64,000 nucleotides of DNA from Atopobiaceae bacterium UBA1367 (GTDB lineage: Bacteria > Actinomycetota > Coriobacteriia > Coriobacteriales > Atopobiaceae): the NCBI GenBank assembly GCA_002305995.1, contig DBRN01000011.1, positions 62,001 to 126,000 on the forward strand. The letters run 5' to 3'. Below are positions 26,277 through 35,201 of this stretch, one piece after another. The notes beneath the pieces are model-generated. The model had not been told where the DNA came from, did not search any database, and worked only from the letters and a program-made list of their open reading frames with translations. Position 1 is the first letter of the stretch, and every line of letters begins with the position of its first letter. A program made the position numbers and the translations under genes.

Positions 26277-27347
26277 ATGATGCCCGTGCAGCCATTGGTT
26301 TCGATTGTCATGCCCGCCTACAACGTGGACGGGTACGTGCGGCGTGCCGTCGAGAGCATGCAGAACCAGACGCTGCGAAACTTCGAGCTGCTGGTGGTCA
26401 ACGACGGCTCCACGGATCGCACGGGGCAGATCCTCGACAGCCTCGCCGGGCGCGACTATCGCATCTCCGTGTTCCACACCGAGAACGGTGGGGCCCCCGC
26501 GGCGCGCAACCATGCGCTCGACCGCGCCTGCGGGACCTACGTGTACTTCATGGACGCGGACGACTGGGCCGAGCCGCGCATGCTCGAGGACATGGTCTCG
26601 CTTGCCAGCCGCAGCATGCTCGACCTGGTGGTCGCCGGCTTCTACATCGACACCTACTATGGCGACGAGGGAGAGCACTCCTCGGAGGTCAAGAGTCGCC
26701 CCAACGCCCTCTATCCCACCCAGCAGGAGTTTCGCGCCGCTGCTTGGCAGCTGTTCGACCAGAACCTGCTCTACACGCCCTGGAACAAGCTCTTCCGGCG
26801 CGAGCGCATCGAGGCGCTGGGCCTTCGCTTCCGCACCACCTTCTGGGACGACTTCCCCTTCGTGCTCGACTACATCCGCGACGTCGAGCGCGTGGGGGTC
26901 ATCGAGCGGCCCTACTACCACTTCATCAGGCAGCGCGCGGAGTCGGAGACGGCACGCTGGCGTCCCGAGATGTACGAGAAGCGCGAGGAGGAGCATGGCT
27001 GGATGCTCGACCTCTATCGCCACTGGGGCCTCGACGGGGATGCCGCCAGCATGGAGGTCGTGCAGCGCCGCTACATCGAGCGCCTCATAGGCTGCATCGA
27101 GAACGTGTGCAACCCCTCGTGCCAGCTGTCGCCCAAGGAGCGCATCGCGCAGATCGAGCGGATGATCACCAGCGAGCGCGCACAGCTCGCCGTGACGATG
27201 GCACGCCCTCGCAGCAAGATGATGAAGGCGATGCTCGTGCCCGTGAGGACCAAGAACGCCGCGTTGGCGTATCGGGAGGGACAGGTCATCTCCTTCGTCA
27301 AGCGGCACAACACCAGGGTCTTTGCCTTCCTCAAGGCAAATCGCTGA
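26277..27347 (+). CDS. Glycosyltransferase family 2
   Basis: A 356-residue GT-A fold enzyme. Residues 1-110 show 'VSIVMPAYNVDGYV', 'VVNDGSTDRT', 'NGGAPAARNHAL' and the DxD-type metal site 'YFMDADDW'. The C-terminal 200 residues are helical and not specific. It probably transfers a sugar from a nucleotide donor to a cell-envelope glycan, and the substrate is unknown. The gene stands alone, 188 bases after the exporter and convergent with pyrE. An ATGATG start leaves the first codon ambiguous by one. Confidence 0.88.
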   Translation: MMPVQPLVSIVMPAYNVDGYVRRAVESMQNQTLRNFELLVVNDGSTDRTGQILDSLAGRDYRISVFHTENGGAPAARNHALDRACGTYVYFMDADDWAEPRMLEDMVSLASRSMLDLVVAGFYIDTYYGDEGEHSSEVKSRPNALYPTQQEFRAAAWQLFDQNLLYTPWNKLFRRERIEALGLRFRTTFWDDFPFVLDYIRDVERVGVIERPYYHFIRQRAESETARWRPEMYEKREEEHGWMLDLYRHWGLDGDAASMEVVQRRYIERLIGCIENVCNPSCQLSPKERIAQIERMITSERAQLAVTMARPRSKMMKAMLVPVRTKNAALAYREGQVISFVKRHNTRVFAFLKANR

Positions 27348-27377
27348 GCCCTCTGTCACGCCGATCGGACGAGCGGT

Positions 27378-27402
27378 GCGCGGGACGCCCTCGTCCCCGC
27401 GC
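27378..27402. terminator. Hairpin between convergent glycosyltransferase and pyrE
   Basis: GCGCGGGACG pairs with CGTCCCCGCGC around a CCCT loop, with one bulged C. It lies between two convergent stop codons and probably acts on both strands. Confidence 0.5.
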
Positions 27403-27428
27403 CGCCTCCCGTATCCCGTTAGCAGGGA

Positions 27429-28094
27429 CTACGCGCTGACCCCATACTGCTTGTAGTAGGCCTCGATGGCCACCGCGAGCTCGGGCGTGATGACGGTGCC
27501 CCCAAGCGCCTCGACGACCTCGGACATGCTCACGATGGCGGCCGTGGGAAAGCCGTAGCGCTCCGACACCTCGTCGATGGCCGCCTTGGTGCCGCCCTTG
27601 CCCACCTCCTGGCGGTCGAGCGAGACCATCAGGCCCACGACCCGTACGTCCGCGGCGGCCATCAGCTTGGGATAGGTCTCGTCGATCGACTTGCCCGAGG
27701 TGGTCACGTCCTCGACGATGACCACGCGCTCCCCGTCGTGAGGCTCGGCCCCCAGCAGCTGGCCCTTGTCGGCGCCATGGTCCTTGGCCTCCTTGCGGTC
27801 GGAGCAGTAGCGCACCTCCTTGCCGTAGAGGTCGTGATACGCGATGGCTGTGACGACGGCCAGGGGGATGCCCTTGTAGGCGGGGCCGAAGACCACGTCG
27901 AAGTCGTCACCAAAGCGGTCATGGATGGCCTGCGCGTAGTAGCGCCCCAGCCGCTTCAGCTGCCCGCCGCTCACATAGGCCCCCGCGTTCATGAAGAAGG
28001 GCGACCTGCGGCCGCTCTTGAGGGTGAAGTCGCCGAACGTGAGCACGTCGCTCTCCACCATGAACTCGATGAACTCCCTCTTGTAGGTCTCCAT
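27429..28094 (-). CDS. pyrE: Orotate phosphoribosyltransferase
   Basis: A 221-residue enzyme that makes orotidine 5'-phosphate from orotate and PRPP. It has 'LKSGRRSPFFMNAGAY', 'DVVFGPAYKGIPLAVVTA', 'RKEAKDHG' with catalytic Lys, and the PRPP loop 'VVIVEDVTTSGKSIDET'. The start at 28094 is chosen because GAGGAG is 5 bases upstream on the minus strand; ATG 28121 would add nine residues. No other pyr gene is nearby, but pth follows on the same strand. Confidence 0.95.
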   Translation of the reverse strand: METYKREFIEFMVESDVLTFGDFTLKSGRRSPFFMNAGAYVSGGQLKRLGRYYAQAIHDRFGDDFDVVFGPAYKGIPLAVVTAIAYHDLYGKEVRYCSDRKEAKDHGADKGQLLGAEPHDGERVVIVEDVTTSGKSIDETYPKLMAAADVRVVGLMVSLDRQEVGKGGTKAAIDEVSERYGFPTAAIVSMSEVVEALGGTVITPELAVAIEAYYKQYGVSA

Positions 28095-28208
28095 GGGTCT
28101 CCTCTCGCTGGCGTGCGCCATCGAACACGTGTCTGAGCAGCGGGCGGTGTCACGGGATTGGGGGCGCGTGTGTTACCGTCGCGGTCGGGCCACCGTCGCG
28201 CCCGCCTC

Positions 28209-28787
28209 TCACAGCTGGCTCGCCACGCCGCCCTCCAGGCAGGCCTCCACCACATCTGCCGCCTGCCCCGCCATCACCAGGAACTCCTCGGCGAAGGCGC
28301 CCTTGAGCGTGCGCAGTGCGTAGTCGGCCACGCTCATCTTCCCGGGCGGGCGACCGATGCCGCAGCGCACCCGGCAGAAGTCGCGCGTGCCCAGCTTGTC
28401 GGCGATGGAGCGCAGGCCGTTGTGGGCGTTGAGGCCACCGCCGAACCTCACCTGGATGCGCCCTTGGGGCAGGTCGACCTCGTCGTGCACCACCAGGATC
28501 TCGGCTGGGCTCACCCTGCGTGCGCGCGCCAGCTTGGAGAGCGGCCCTCCGCTGGTGTTCATGTAGCCTTGAGGCTTGGCAAGAATCACCTCGCGCGTCT
28601 CGAGGCCGTAGTGCGTCTTGACCACGGCAACCGCGCAGCCCGCCTCGCTCTTCCAGTACCGCACGCCGAAGCGATCGGCAAGGGCGTCCACCGTGGCGAA
28701 GCCCGCGTTGTGGCGGGTGAGCGCATACGCCGCGCCAGGGTTGCCCAGCCCGCAGACGATGCGCACCTCCTTGGGCGTAGGGGCCAT
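28209..28787 (-). CDS. pth: Peptidyl-tRNA hydrolase (bacterial Pth)
   Basis: A 192-residue Pth that recycles peptidyl-tRNA. The family N terminus 'IVCGLGNPGAAYALTRHNAGF' contains the catalytic His (about residue 26). 'AKPQGYMNTSGG' follows, and 'ILVVHDEVDLPQGRI' contains the catalytic Asp. A second, unrelated Pth2-type protein is encoded at 44775-45215. Upstream it faces the nfn operon divergently. Confidence 0.96.
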   Translation of the reverse strand: MAPTPKEVRIVCGLGNPGAAYALTRHNAGFATVDALADRFGVRYWKSEAGCAVAVVKTHYGLETREVILAKPQGYMNTSGGPLSKLARARRVSPAEILVVHDEVDLPQGRIQVRFGGGLNAHNGLRSIADKLGTRDFCRVRCGIGRPPGKMSVADYALRTLKGAFAEEFLVMAGQAADVVEACLEGGVASQL

Positions 28788-28951
28788 CGCTCCTCCTCAC
28801 ACGCTCGAACGGCACCGCCTGCCATCACCGATGCGGACAGGCCGACGACCGCCATTGTCGCACAGTCCCCCTGTCCGTGTCGGCCCCGCGCCCCGAGCGT
28901 GGGCATGCCGTGACTGAGCGCTCGACTTTGCGCATGTTTGCCACTGCTCGG

Positions 28952-28979
28952 GTGACAGGACCGGCAGAACCGATAGAAT
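28952..28979 (+). promoter_or_regulatory. Promoter of the nfnAB operon
   Basis: GTGACA (28952-28957) and TAGAAT (28974-28979) each match the sigma-70-type consensus at five of six positions, with a 16-base spacer. The predicted leader is about 100 bases. This is the best-looking promoter in the window. Confidence 0.65.
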
Positions 28980-29086
28980 AAGTGATGTTGGGCATCCGTG
29001 CGGGGGCGCACGGGCCAACGGGGCATCGGCATCGTGCCACATGTGCGCCGTGTCGTGAACAGGAATGCTCGGAGAGGAGTTAGTTG

Positions 29087-29929
29087 ATGTTCAAAATCCT
29101 CCAGAAGACGCAGTTCTCGGAGAAGGTGTTCAAGTTTCGCATAGAGGCGCCTGAGATGGCCAAGCACGCTCATGCGGGCCAGTTCCTCATGGTGCGCGCG
29201 AACGAGCGCGGCGAGCGCGTGCCGTTCACCTTTGCCGACTGGAACGCCGAGGAAGGTTGGGTCGAGTTCATCTTCATGGTGATCGGCAAGACCACCACCA
29301 TGCTCAGCACCTATGAGGAGGGTGACAGCCTGCAGGACGTCGTGGGCCCGCTGGGCGTGCCCACCGAGATGGGCGAGGGCACGTGGGTCGTCATCGGCGG
29401 CGGCGTCGGCCTGGCCATCGCCTTCCCCGTGGCACGCCAGCTCGTGGCCACCGGCCATGAGGTGCATGTCATCATGGGAGCCCGCACCAAGGACCTGCTC
29501 CTGCTTGAGGATCAGTTCAGGTCCATCCTCCCCGACGATCACCTCCACATCACCACCGACGACGGTTCGTATGGGGAGCAGGGCGTCGTCACCGCCCCGC
29601 TCGAGCGCCTGCTCGAGGGCGGCGATGCCGACCGCGTCTTCTGCGTCGGCCCTGTTCCCATGATGAAGTTCTCCACGCTCACGGCCCAGAAGTTCGGCAC
29701 GCCGATCATCGCCAGCCTCAACCCCATCATGGTCGACGGCACGGGCATGTGCGGCTGCTGCCGCGTCGAGATCGACGGCCAGACCAAGTTTGCCTGCGTC
29801 GATGGTCCCGACTTCGACGCCACCAAGGTCGATTGGAACGACCTGCGCGCCCGTCAGGCCGCGTACCGCACCGAGGAGGGCCAGTCCCTCAAGGCCTATG
29901 AGGAGGCGAACTGCGCATGCCAGAGGTAA
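29087..29929 (+). CDS. nfnA: NADH-dependent ferredoxin:NADP oxidoreductase, small subunit (NfnA/SudB-like)
   Basis: A 280-residue flavoprotein of the ferredoxin reductase type. It has 'GQFLMVRANERGERVPFTFAD' (FAD site), 'VVIGGGVGLAIAFPVARQL' (nucleotide site) and a C-terminal iron-sulfur motif 'GTGMCGCCRVEIDG..FACVDGP'. With the next gene it forms the bifurcating NADH-ferredoxin/NADPH enzyme of anaerobes; sulfide dehydrogenase is the alternative name. GAGGAG lies 7 bases before ATG 29087. It overlaps the next gene by 13 bases. Confidence 0.88.
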   Translation: MFKILQKTQFSEKVFKFRIEAPEMAKHAHAGQFLMVRANERGERVPFTFADWNAEEGWVEFIFMVIGKTTTMLSTYEEGDSLQDVVGPLGVPTEMGEGTWVVIGGGVGLAIAFPVARQLVATGHEVHVIMGARTKDLLLLEDQFRSILPDDHLHITTDDGSYGEQGVVTAPLERLLEGGDADRVFCVGPVPMMKFSTLTAQKFGTPIIASLNPIMVDGTGMCGCCRVEIDGQTKFACVDGPDFDATKVDWNDLRARQAAYRTEEGQSLKAYEEANCACQR

Positions 29930-31323
29930 ATGGTCGCTGGATAGCCGACATGAAGCTGCCGCGCACTCCCGACAACGAGGAGCCGGCAGCCGAGCGAGCC
30001 TGTGACTTCCGTCCTGTGGACAAGGGCTTCACCGAGGAGATGGCCATCGCCGAGGCCTCGCGCTGCATGAGGTGCAAGAGGCCCCTGTGCGTGGACGGCT
30101 GCCCCGTCAACATCGACATCCCCCTGTTCATCACCCACATCTACAATCGCGAGTTCGGCCACGCCCTCGACACCATCCGCGAGAGCTCGATGCTGCCTGC
30201 CATCTGCGGACGCGTGTGCCCGCAGGAGAACCAGTGCGAGGGCAAGTGCATCCGTGGCCGCAAGGGCGAGCCGGTGGCCATCGGGCAGCTGGAGCGCTTC
30301 CTGGGCGACAGGCCCGAGCTTGCCTCGACGCCGCACATGCTGCCCAAGAGCGGCAAGCGGGTCGCCGTCATCGGCTCCGGCCCCTCAGGCATCGCCTGCG
30401 CCGGCGAGCTGGCCCGCAACGGCTTCGACGTCACCATCTTCGAGGCCTTCATGACCGGTGGCGGCGTGCTCGTCTACGGCATCCCCGAGTTCCGCCTGCC
30501 CAAGGCGGTCGTCAAGCGCGAGATCGACGGCCTCAAGGAGCTGGGCGTCAAGTTCGAGTACAACTCGGTCATGGGTCGTCTGGCCGATGCCGAGGAGCTG
30601 CTGGGCGAGAAGGGCTTCGATGCCATCTACGTGGCAACGGGCGCTGGACTGCCCAAGTTCCTCAACATCCCGGGCGAGAACCTTCCCAACGTGTTCTTTG
30701 CCAACGAGTACCTCACCCGGGTGAACCTCATGAAGGCAAACAGCTTCCCCGAGTTCGACACGCCCACCAAGCGTGGCAAGAGCGTCGTCGTCTTTGGCGG
30801 GGGCAACGTGGCCATGGATGCCGTGCGCACCGCCAAGCGCCTGGGTGCCGATCGCGCCATCATCGCGTATCGTCGCACCGAGGAGGAGATGCCCTGCCGC
30901 AAGGCCGAGCTGCATCACGCCAAGGCCGAGGGCGTCGAGGTCATGCCGCTCGTCTCGCCGCTCGAGTTCCTCGCGGGTGAGGACGGCAACGTGTGCGCCA
31001 TCCGCGTGCAGAGGATGGAGCTGGGCGAGCCCGACACCTCCGGTCGGCGCCGTCCCGTGCCCATCGAAGGCGCCATCGAGGAGATTCCCTGCGACGTCGC
31101 CATCTCGGCGATCGGCACCAACGCCAATCCGTTCGCCAAGCTGATCGGTGGCATGGAACTCAACAAGTGGGGCTACATCGTCGCCGACGAGGAGACGGGG
31201 CAGACCACCAACCCCAAGATATGGGCCGGCGGCGACATCGTCACCGGTGCCGCGACGGTCATCCTGGCCATGGGTGCCGGCAAGAAGGCCGCTGCGGACA
31301 TCACCGAGAAGCTGGCCGGATAG
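29917..31323 (+). CDS. nfnB: NfnB / glutamate-synthase-small-subunit-like FAD oxidoreductase
   Basis: A 468-residue protein. The N-terminal domain has two Cys clusters for [4Fe-4S] centres ('CMRCKRPLCVDGCPVNIDIP' and 'CGRVCPQENQCEGKC'). It is followed by an FAD fold ('VAVIGSGPSGIACAGELAR') and an NADPH fold ('SVVVFGGGNVAMDAVRTAKRLG'), ending with 'ADITEKLAG'. It is commonly annotated gltA or gltD, but the coupled NfnA-type partner and absence of a large glutamate synthase subunit favour NfnB. It starts inside the end of nfnA. Confidence 0.88.
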   Translation: MPEVNGRWIADMKLPRTPDNEEPAAERACDFRPVDKGFTEEMAIAEASRCMRCKRPLCVDGCPVNIDIPLFITHIYNREFGHALDTIRESSMLPAICGRVCPQENQCEGKCIRGRKGEPVAIGQLERFLGDRPELASTPHMLPKSGKRVAVIGSGPSGIACAGELARNGFDVTIFEAFMTGGGVLVYGIPEFRLPKAVVKREIDGLKELGVKFEYNSVMGRLADAEELLGEKGFDAIYVATGAGLPKFLNIPGENLPNVFFANEYLTRVNLMKANSFPEFDTPTKRGKSVVVFGGGNVAMDAVRTAKRLGADRAIIAYRRTEEEMPCRKAELHHAKAEGVEVMPLVSPLEFLAGEDGNVCAIRVQRMELGEPDTSGRRRPVPIEGAIEEIPCDVAISAIGTNANPFAKLIGGMELNKWGYIVADEETGQTTNPKIWAGGDIVTGAATVILAMGAGKKAAADITEKLAG

Positions 31324-31397
31324 CGCGAGGCTCGAGGCTCCAAGACCCTCCGAACGCTGCGGGCGCGCAGGGCCACGCCCCAAGCCCTAGATGGCTC

Positions 31398-31436
31398 GGC
31401 CCCGCCGCGAGACTGCTGTCTTGCGGCGGGGCCTTC
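31398..31436 (+). terminator. Terminator of the nfnAB operon
   Basis: A long stem: GGCCCCGCCGC pairs with GCGGCGGGGCC, continued by a G-T wobble and AGAC/GTCT around a TGCT loop (16 pairs in all), then TTCG. The rest of the 368-base gap (31324-31691) holds a G-run cluster and no gene. Confidence 0.75.
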
Positions 31437-31476
31437 GCGTGCGAGCCCAGGGGCGCCACCACCCGTCAGGGCCTAT

Positions 31477-31509
31477 GGGTTTGGGGTTCAGGGAACCTGG
31501 GGTTTGGGG
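31477..31509 (+). other. Guanine-run cluster (possible G-quadruplex)
   Basis: Five runs of 3-4 G (31477, 31483, 31491, 31499, 31506) are separated by loops of 3-5 bases, including a repeated GGGTTTGGGG pattern. This meets the usual G-quadruplex pattern on the plus strand. It lies between the nfn terminator and the XRE gene. Confidence 0.5.
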
Positions 31510-31691
31510 ATCAGCCCGTCGTCCCGTGCGGCTGGACCCTCCTGTCCGCCACGCGAGACGACGAGCTGACACAAGCTTTCCCTGCTGAGCGGTCGATCGG
31601 AGAAGCCCGACCGACCTGTCATCTCAGCGTTGCGAAGCTCTCAGAGGTGCTGTGGTCAGTCCTGCGGGGCCGCTCAGGGCGGCGTCTCATC

Positions 31692-31949
31692 CTAGTAGTT
31701 GTGCTCGCGAATCTCGCCAAGCTGACGCTGGGCCGCGTCCTCCTCGGGGGTGACGTAGTCGATCAGGTCGCCCGGCTTGCAGTTGAGCACCTGGCACAGC
31801 GCTTCGAGCGTAGAGAAGCGCACACCACGGATCTTACCATTCTTGATGTTGGACAGGTTGACGGTCGAGGTGCCCACACGAGCCGCGAGTTCGGTCGAGG
31901 TGATCTTCCTCGCTGCCATGACGCTGTCAAGTCGCATTACGATCGGCAT
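31692..31949 (-). CDS. XRE-family (Cro/C1-type HTH) regulator
   Basis: An 85-residue single-domain DNA-binding protein. The helix-turn-helix is clear: 'MAARKITSTELAARVGTSTVNLSNIKNGKIRGVRFSTLEALCQVL' spans residues 11-55, followed by 'CKPGDLIDYV', the common end of the YozG-like group. Such genes usually sit next to a DUF2975 membrane protein, but none is here. GAGGAAG precedes ATG 31949. Its targets are unknown. Confidence 0.9.
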   Translation of the reverse strand: MPIVMRLDSVMAARKITSTELAARVGTSTVNLSNIKNGKIRGVRFSTLEALCQVLNCKPGDLIDYVTPEEDAAQRQLGEIREHNY

Positions 31950-32343
31950 GTTCTACTTCCTCATCTGCCATAGTTCCAGATACACATTCTACAGGAAAGA
32001 TCATGAAGCTTCTGTAAAGAAGATTCAGTATCACATGAAAATGACCTCCGCTTGGTAAAGCTGCGGCGCCCATGATCAGGCGATTGGCCACATGCGCCCC
32101 ATCTCCGTCCCCTCACCGCACCGATGCAGGTGAGAAGCTGGTTGCCCGTGTGAGACGACGGATCGTGGCCCTCTACTCCCGTAGGTGTCAATGATTGCAC
32201 AACAGGGTGCCGATGTGCAAGAAGATGTATACCCGGAACGTCATACCTTGTCTGTATCGACGATGGGGCGCGAAGGCGGGTGACAGCGTGCCCCCCACGT
32301 GGGGACGGCCTGCCGGGCGTCGTGCGCCGCAGGTGGGATCCAC
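31950..32343. other. Gene-free, partly AT-rich gap
   Basis: Bases 31970-32055 are markedly AT-rich for this genome and presumably hold the promoter of the XRE gene on the minus strand, but no convincing box pair could be fixed. The remainder (32056-32343) shows no gene, RNA or clear terminator. It lies directly downstream of prs. Confidence 0.5.
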
Positions 32344-33339
32344 CTACAGGTTGAGGTCGGCTCCGAAGATCGCGGTGGTGGGCTCGTTCACGTACACGTG
32401 GTGGATGGCCTCGGCCAGCTCGTCGGCCACCGAGATCGTCTTGATCTTGGAGCCGGGACGGTCCGCGATGTAGCAGGGGATGGCATCGGTGACCACGCAC
32501 TCCTCGATGGGGGCCTCCCGGAGGCGGGTGAGGGCTGGGCCCGAGAAGATGCCGTGGGTGGCGCACACGTAGATGTCCCCCGCGCCCTGCCGCTTGAGCT
32601 CGTTGATGGAGCCGCAGAGCGTGCCGGCGGTGTCGATCATGTCATCGTTGATGATGCAGGTCTTGCCCTTGATGTCGCCGATGAGCGACATGACCTCGGC
32701 CACGTTGTGCCGGGGGCGGCCCTTGTGGGCGATGGCCAGGTTGCAGCCCAGGTAGTCGGAGAGCTTCTTGGCATGCTTGGCACGACCGGCGTCGGGGGAT
32801 ACCACCACGGTGTCCTCCCAGTCGAACTGCTTGCCCTTGAAGTAGTCGCCAAAGAGGTAAAGCGCCGTGAGATGCGTCACGGGGATGTCAAAGAAGCCCT
32901 GGATCTGGCCCTGGTGCAGGTCGAGCGTGATGACGCGGTCGATGCCGGCGCACTCGAGCAGGCTGGCCACCAGGCGTGCGGTGATGGGCTCGCGCGAGGC
33001 GGCCTTGCGATCCTGGCGCGCATAGGCGTAGTGGGGGATGACGGCGGTGATGCTCGCGGCGCTCGCGCGCTTGGCGGCATCGGTGGCGATGAGCAGCTCC
33101 ATCAGCAGGTCGTTGACGTTCTCGCCCGCGATCGACTGGATGATGAAGACCTCGTCGCCCCGCACCGACTCGTCGAAGCGGGCGTAGATCTCGCCGTTGG
33201 CGAACTTGCTCAGCTCGAGGCCGCTGATCTCGAGGCCGAGGTTGGTGGCGATCTTCTTGGCGAGGGCGTGGCTGCCCGTACCGGTGTAGAGCTTGATTTC
33301 CTTCTCGACGTTGAGTGGCTTGCTCAGATCTCTGTACAT
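32344..33339 (-). CDS. prs: Ribose-phosphate pyrophosphokinase
   Basis: A 331-residue PRPP synthase. It has 'IKLYTGTGSHALAKKIATNLG' at the start, 'FANGEIYARFDESVRGDEVFIIQS', the ATP site 'YARQDRKAASREPI', 'VVVSPDAGRAKHAKK' and the PRPP loop 'TCIINDDMIDTAGTL'. PRPP feeds nucleotide, His and Trp synthesis, including pyrE and trpD in this window. It starts one base after the glmU stop (TAGATG), the conserved glmU-prs pair. Confidence 0.97.
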   Translation of the reverse strand: MYRDLSKPLNVEKEIKLYTGTGSHALAKKIATNLGLEISGLELSKFANGEIYARFDESVRGDEVFIIQSIAGENVNDLLMELLIATDAAKRASAASITAVIPHYAYARQDRKAASREPITARLVASLLECAGIDRVITLDLHQGQIQGFFDIPVTHLTALYLFGDYFKGKQFDWEDTVVVSPDAGRAKHAKKLSDYLGCNLAIAHKGRPRHNVAEVMSLIGDIKGKTCIINDDMIDTAGTLCGSINELKRQGAGDIYVCATHGIFSGPALTRLREAPIEECVVTDAIPCYIADRPGSKIKTISVADELAEAIHHVYVNEPTTAIFGADLNL

Positions 33340-34755
33340 CTACCCCTGCTCCTTCTCGCCTCGTGCCCGCTGCCCCTTGAGCCGCTCCATCCTCTTGGCC
33401 GCGTATCCCTCGACCATGACCTGTTCGCTGCGCTCCACGGCGAGCGCACCTGCGGGCACGTCGCGCGTGATGCAGCTCGAGGCCCCCACCAGGGCACCGG
33501 CGCCGATGGAGAGCGGGGCCACCATCATGGTGTCGGATCCGACGAAGGCATTGTCCCCGATGGAGGTGCGATGCTTGAGGACGCCGTCGTAGTTGCAGGT
33601 GATGGAGCCTGCGCCGATGTTGACGCCCTCGCCCATGGTGGTGTCACCGATGTAGGAGAGGTGGGGCACCTTGGAACCCCGGCCGATGGTGGAGTTCTTG
33701 ATCTCGACATGGGTGCCCACGTGCGCGCCCTCGAGCAGGTGGGCACCGGGACGCAGGTAGGCGCGCGGACCGACCGTGACCCCGGCGTCAATGGTGGCCT
33801 GGATGGCGACGGTCTCCTCGATGCGGGCGGAGTCGGCTACGACGGTGTCGGTCAGCCGGGTGTTGGGGCCGATCACGCAGTCACGGCCGACGCGGGTGTC
33901 GCCCCAGAGCATGGTCTGGGGAAGGAGCTCGCTGTCGGCTCCCACGCTGACCTGCGCACCGACCCACACCTGATCGGGGTCGAGCATGGTCACGCCGCCG
34001 TCCATGAGTCTCTCGTTGATGCGGCGCTGCATGATCTTGGTGACCTGTGCGAGCTGCACGCGGGAGTTGACGCCGAGCAGCTCGGAGTCGTCGCTGGCGA
34101 GGAGCGCGGAGACCGGCTCGCCGACCTCGCGGTAGATGCCCACCATGTCGGTGAGGTAATACTCCCCCTGGGCGTTGTCGTTGCCGATCCTGTCGATGTG
34201 CTGGCTGAGGCGGCGTCCGCAGAAGCAGTAGATGCCCGAGTTGCATTCGGTGAGGTTCGCCTGCTCCTGGGGCGTGCAGTCCTTGTGCTCGACGATGGCG
34301 AGCACATTGCCGTCGGCGTCACGCCTGATGCGACCGTATCCCGTGGGATCGTCGGGGCACATGGTGAGCACGGTGCAGGCGTGGTGACCGGCCTTGGTGT
34401 GCTCGACGAGGTTGCCGATGGTCTCGGCGCGCATGAGCGGGGTGTCGCCGTAGAGGACCACGGTGGGGCCGTGGAAGTCGCCCAGGGCGTCGCGCACGCA
34501 CATCAGGGCGTGTCCGGTGCCCAGGCGCTCGGTCTGATCGACGCACTCGACGTCGGGATCGTTGGCAAAGATGGCACGAACCTCGTGCGCCCCGTGCCCG
34601 ACGACTACCACGATGCGGTCGGCGCCGGCCTCGCGGGCGGCGTTGACGGGCCACCAGACGAGTGGCTTGTCGAGTAGCTTGTGGGTGACCTTGGGGTGAC
34701 GGGACTTCATGCGCGTTCCCTCGCCAGCGGCGAGGACGATCGCGGTCATTGGCAT
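33340..34755 (-). CDS. glmU: Bifunctional GlmU (GlcNAc-1-P uridyltransferase / glucosamine-1-P acetyltransferase)
   Basis: A 471-residue enzyme that makes UDP-GlcNAc for peptidoglycan. The N-terminal nucleotidyltransferase has 'MTAIVLAAGEGTRMKSRHPKVTHKLLDKP' with the GxGTRM loop and 'YGDTPLM'. The C-terminal left-handed beta-helix (from about residue 255) has hexapeptide repeats such as 'IGRGSKVPHLSYIGDTTMG' and 'NCDG'-like 'CNYDGVLKHRTSIGDNAFVG'. GGAGG lies upstream of ATG 34755; the longer frame is not conserved. Confidence 0.97.
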   Translation of the reverse strand: MPMTAIVLAAGEGTRMKSRHPKVTHKLLDKPLVWWPVNAAREAGADRIVVVVGHGAHEVRAIFANDPDVECVDQTERLGTGHALMCVRDALGDFHGPTVVLYGDTPLMRAETIGNLVEHTKAGHHACTVLTMCPDDPTGYGRIRRDADGNVLAIVEHKDCTPQEQANLTECNSGIYCFCGRRLSQHIDRIGNDNAQGEYYLTDMVGIYREVGEPVSALLASDDSELLGVNSRVQLAQVTKIMQRRINERLMDGGVTMLDPDQVWVGAQVSVGADSELLPQTMLWGDTRVGRDCVIGPNTRLTDTVVADSARIEETVAIQATIDAGVTVGPRAYLRPGAHLLEGAHVGTHVEIKNSTIGRGSKVPHLSYIGDTTMGEGVNIGAGSITCNYDGVLKHRTSIGDNAFVGSDTMMVAPLSIGAGALVGASSCITRDVPAGALAVERSEQVMVEGYAAKRMERLKGQRARGEKEQG

Positions 34756-34817
34756 ACTGATCCTCCAGATGGATCGACTATCCCGTAGTGTGGTGCCTTG
34801 CTCGGCACGGCCCCTAT

Positions 34818-34823
34818 AGTATC
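34818..34823 (-). promoter_or_regulatory. Candidate extended -10 element for glmU-prs
   Basis: On the minus strand TGCGATACT gives an extended -10 (TG-N-GATACT), 63 bases before the glmU start. No good -35 box is present. Confidence 0.3.
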
Positions 34824-35002
34824 GCAACCGTTGGGCGGTGATCACCTACCACTCGCGTGTGCAACGGAAGCCCATAGCTTGTGCGCGCATCTTTTGCGGC
34901 GTGCGATTCGAGGGGATGGCGGCACCCAACCGCCACGTCAGGCGGCCGGGTGGTGTACACTGAACGCGCCTTGTTGCTGGGATCCCAGCGCAGCGACTGC
35001 AC

Positions 35003-35077
35003 TGGAGCATCGTCCAGTGGTGAGGACTGCGGTTTTTGGTGCCGCCAACCTAGGTTCGAATCCTAGTGCTCCAGCCA
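35003..35077 (+). tRNA. tRNA-Gln (anticodon TTG)
   Basis: A full cloverleaf can be drawn: acceptor TGGAGCA/TGCTCCA, D stem GTCC/GGAC, anticodon stem GCGGT/GCCGC (one wobble) with loop TTTTGGT giving anticodon TTG, and T stem CTAGG/CCTAG with loop TTCGAAT. The discriminator base is G, and CCA is encoded (35075-35077). It reads CAA (and CAG by wobble). A candidate -10 box TACACT lies at 34958-34963. Confidence 0.95.
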
Positions 35078-35088
35078 ACAAGGGCACA

Positions 35089-35117
35089 GGCCAGGCGCAG
35101 CCATGCGTCTGGCCTTT
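35089..35117 (+). terminator. Terminator of tRNA-Gln
   Basis: GGCCAG-G-CGCA pairs with TGCG-T-CTGGCC around a GCCA loop (11 pairs with one wobble), followed by TTT. It begins 12 bases after the tRNA. Confidence 0.75.
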
Positions 35118-35201
35118 CGCGTGGGGGTGTTCGGGCGGTCGCCCGCCGTGAGGCATGCGGGGGGTGGCGGGGAGGAGAGGCGCCCCCGCACTGGCCGTCT
35201 C

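Noticed and set aside
32299..34677. Long plus-strand open frame (792 codons) opposite prs and glmU
   Set aside because: Its translation is low in complexity (Val, Gly, Asp, Ala-rich) with no family features, while prs and glmU on the minus strand are unmistakable.
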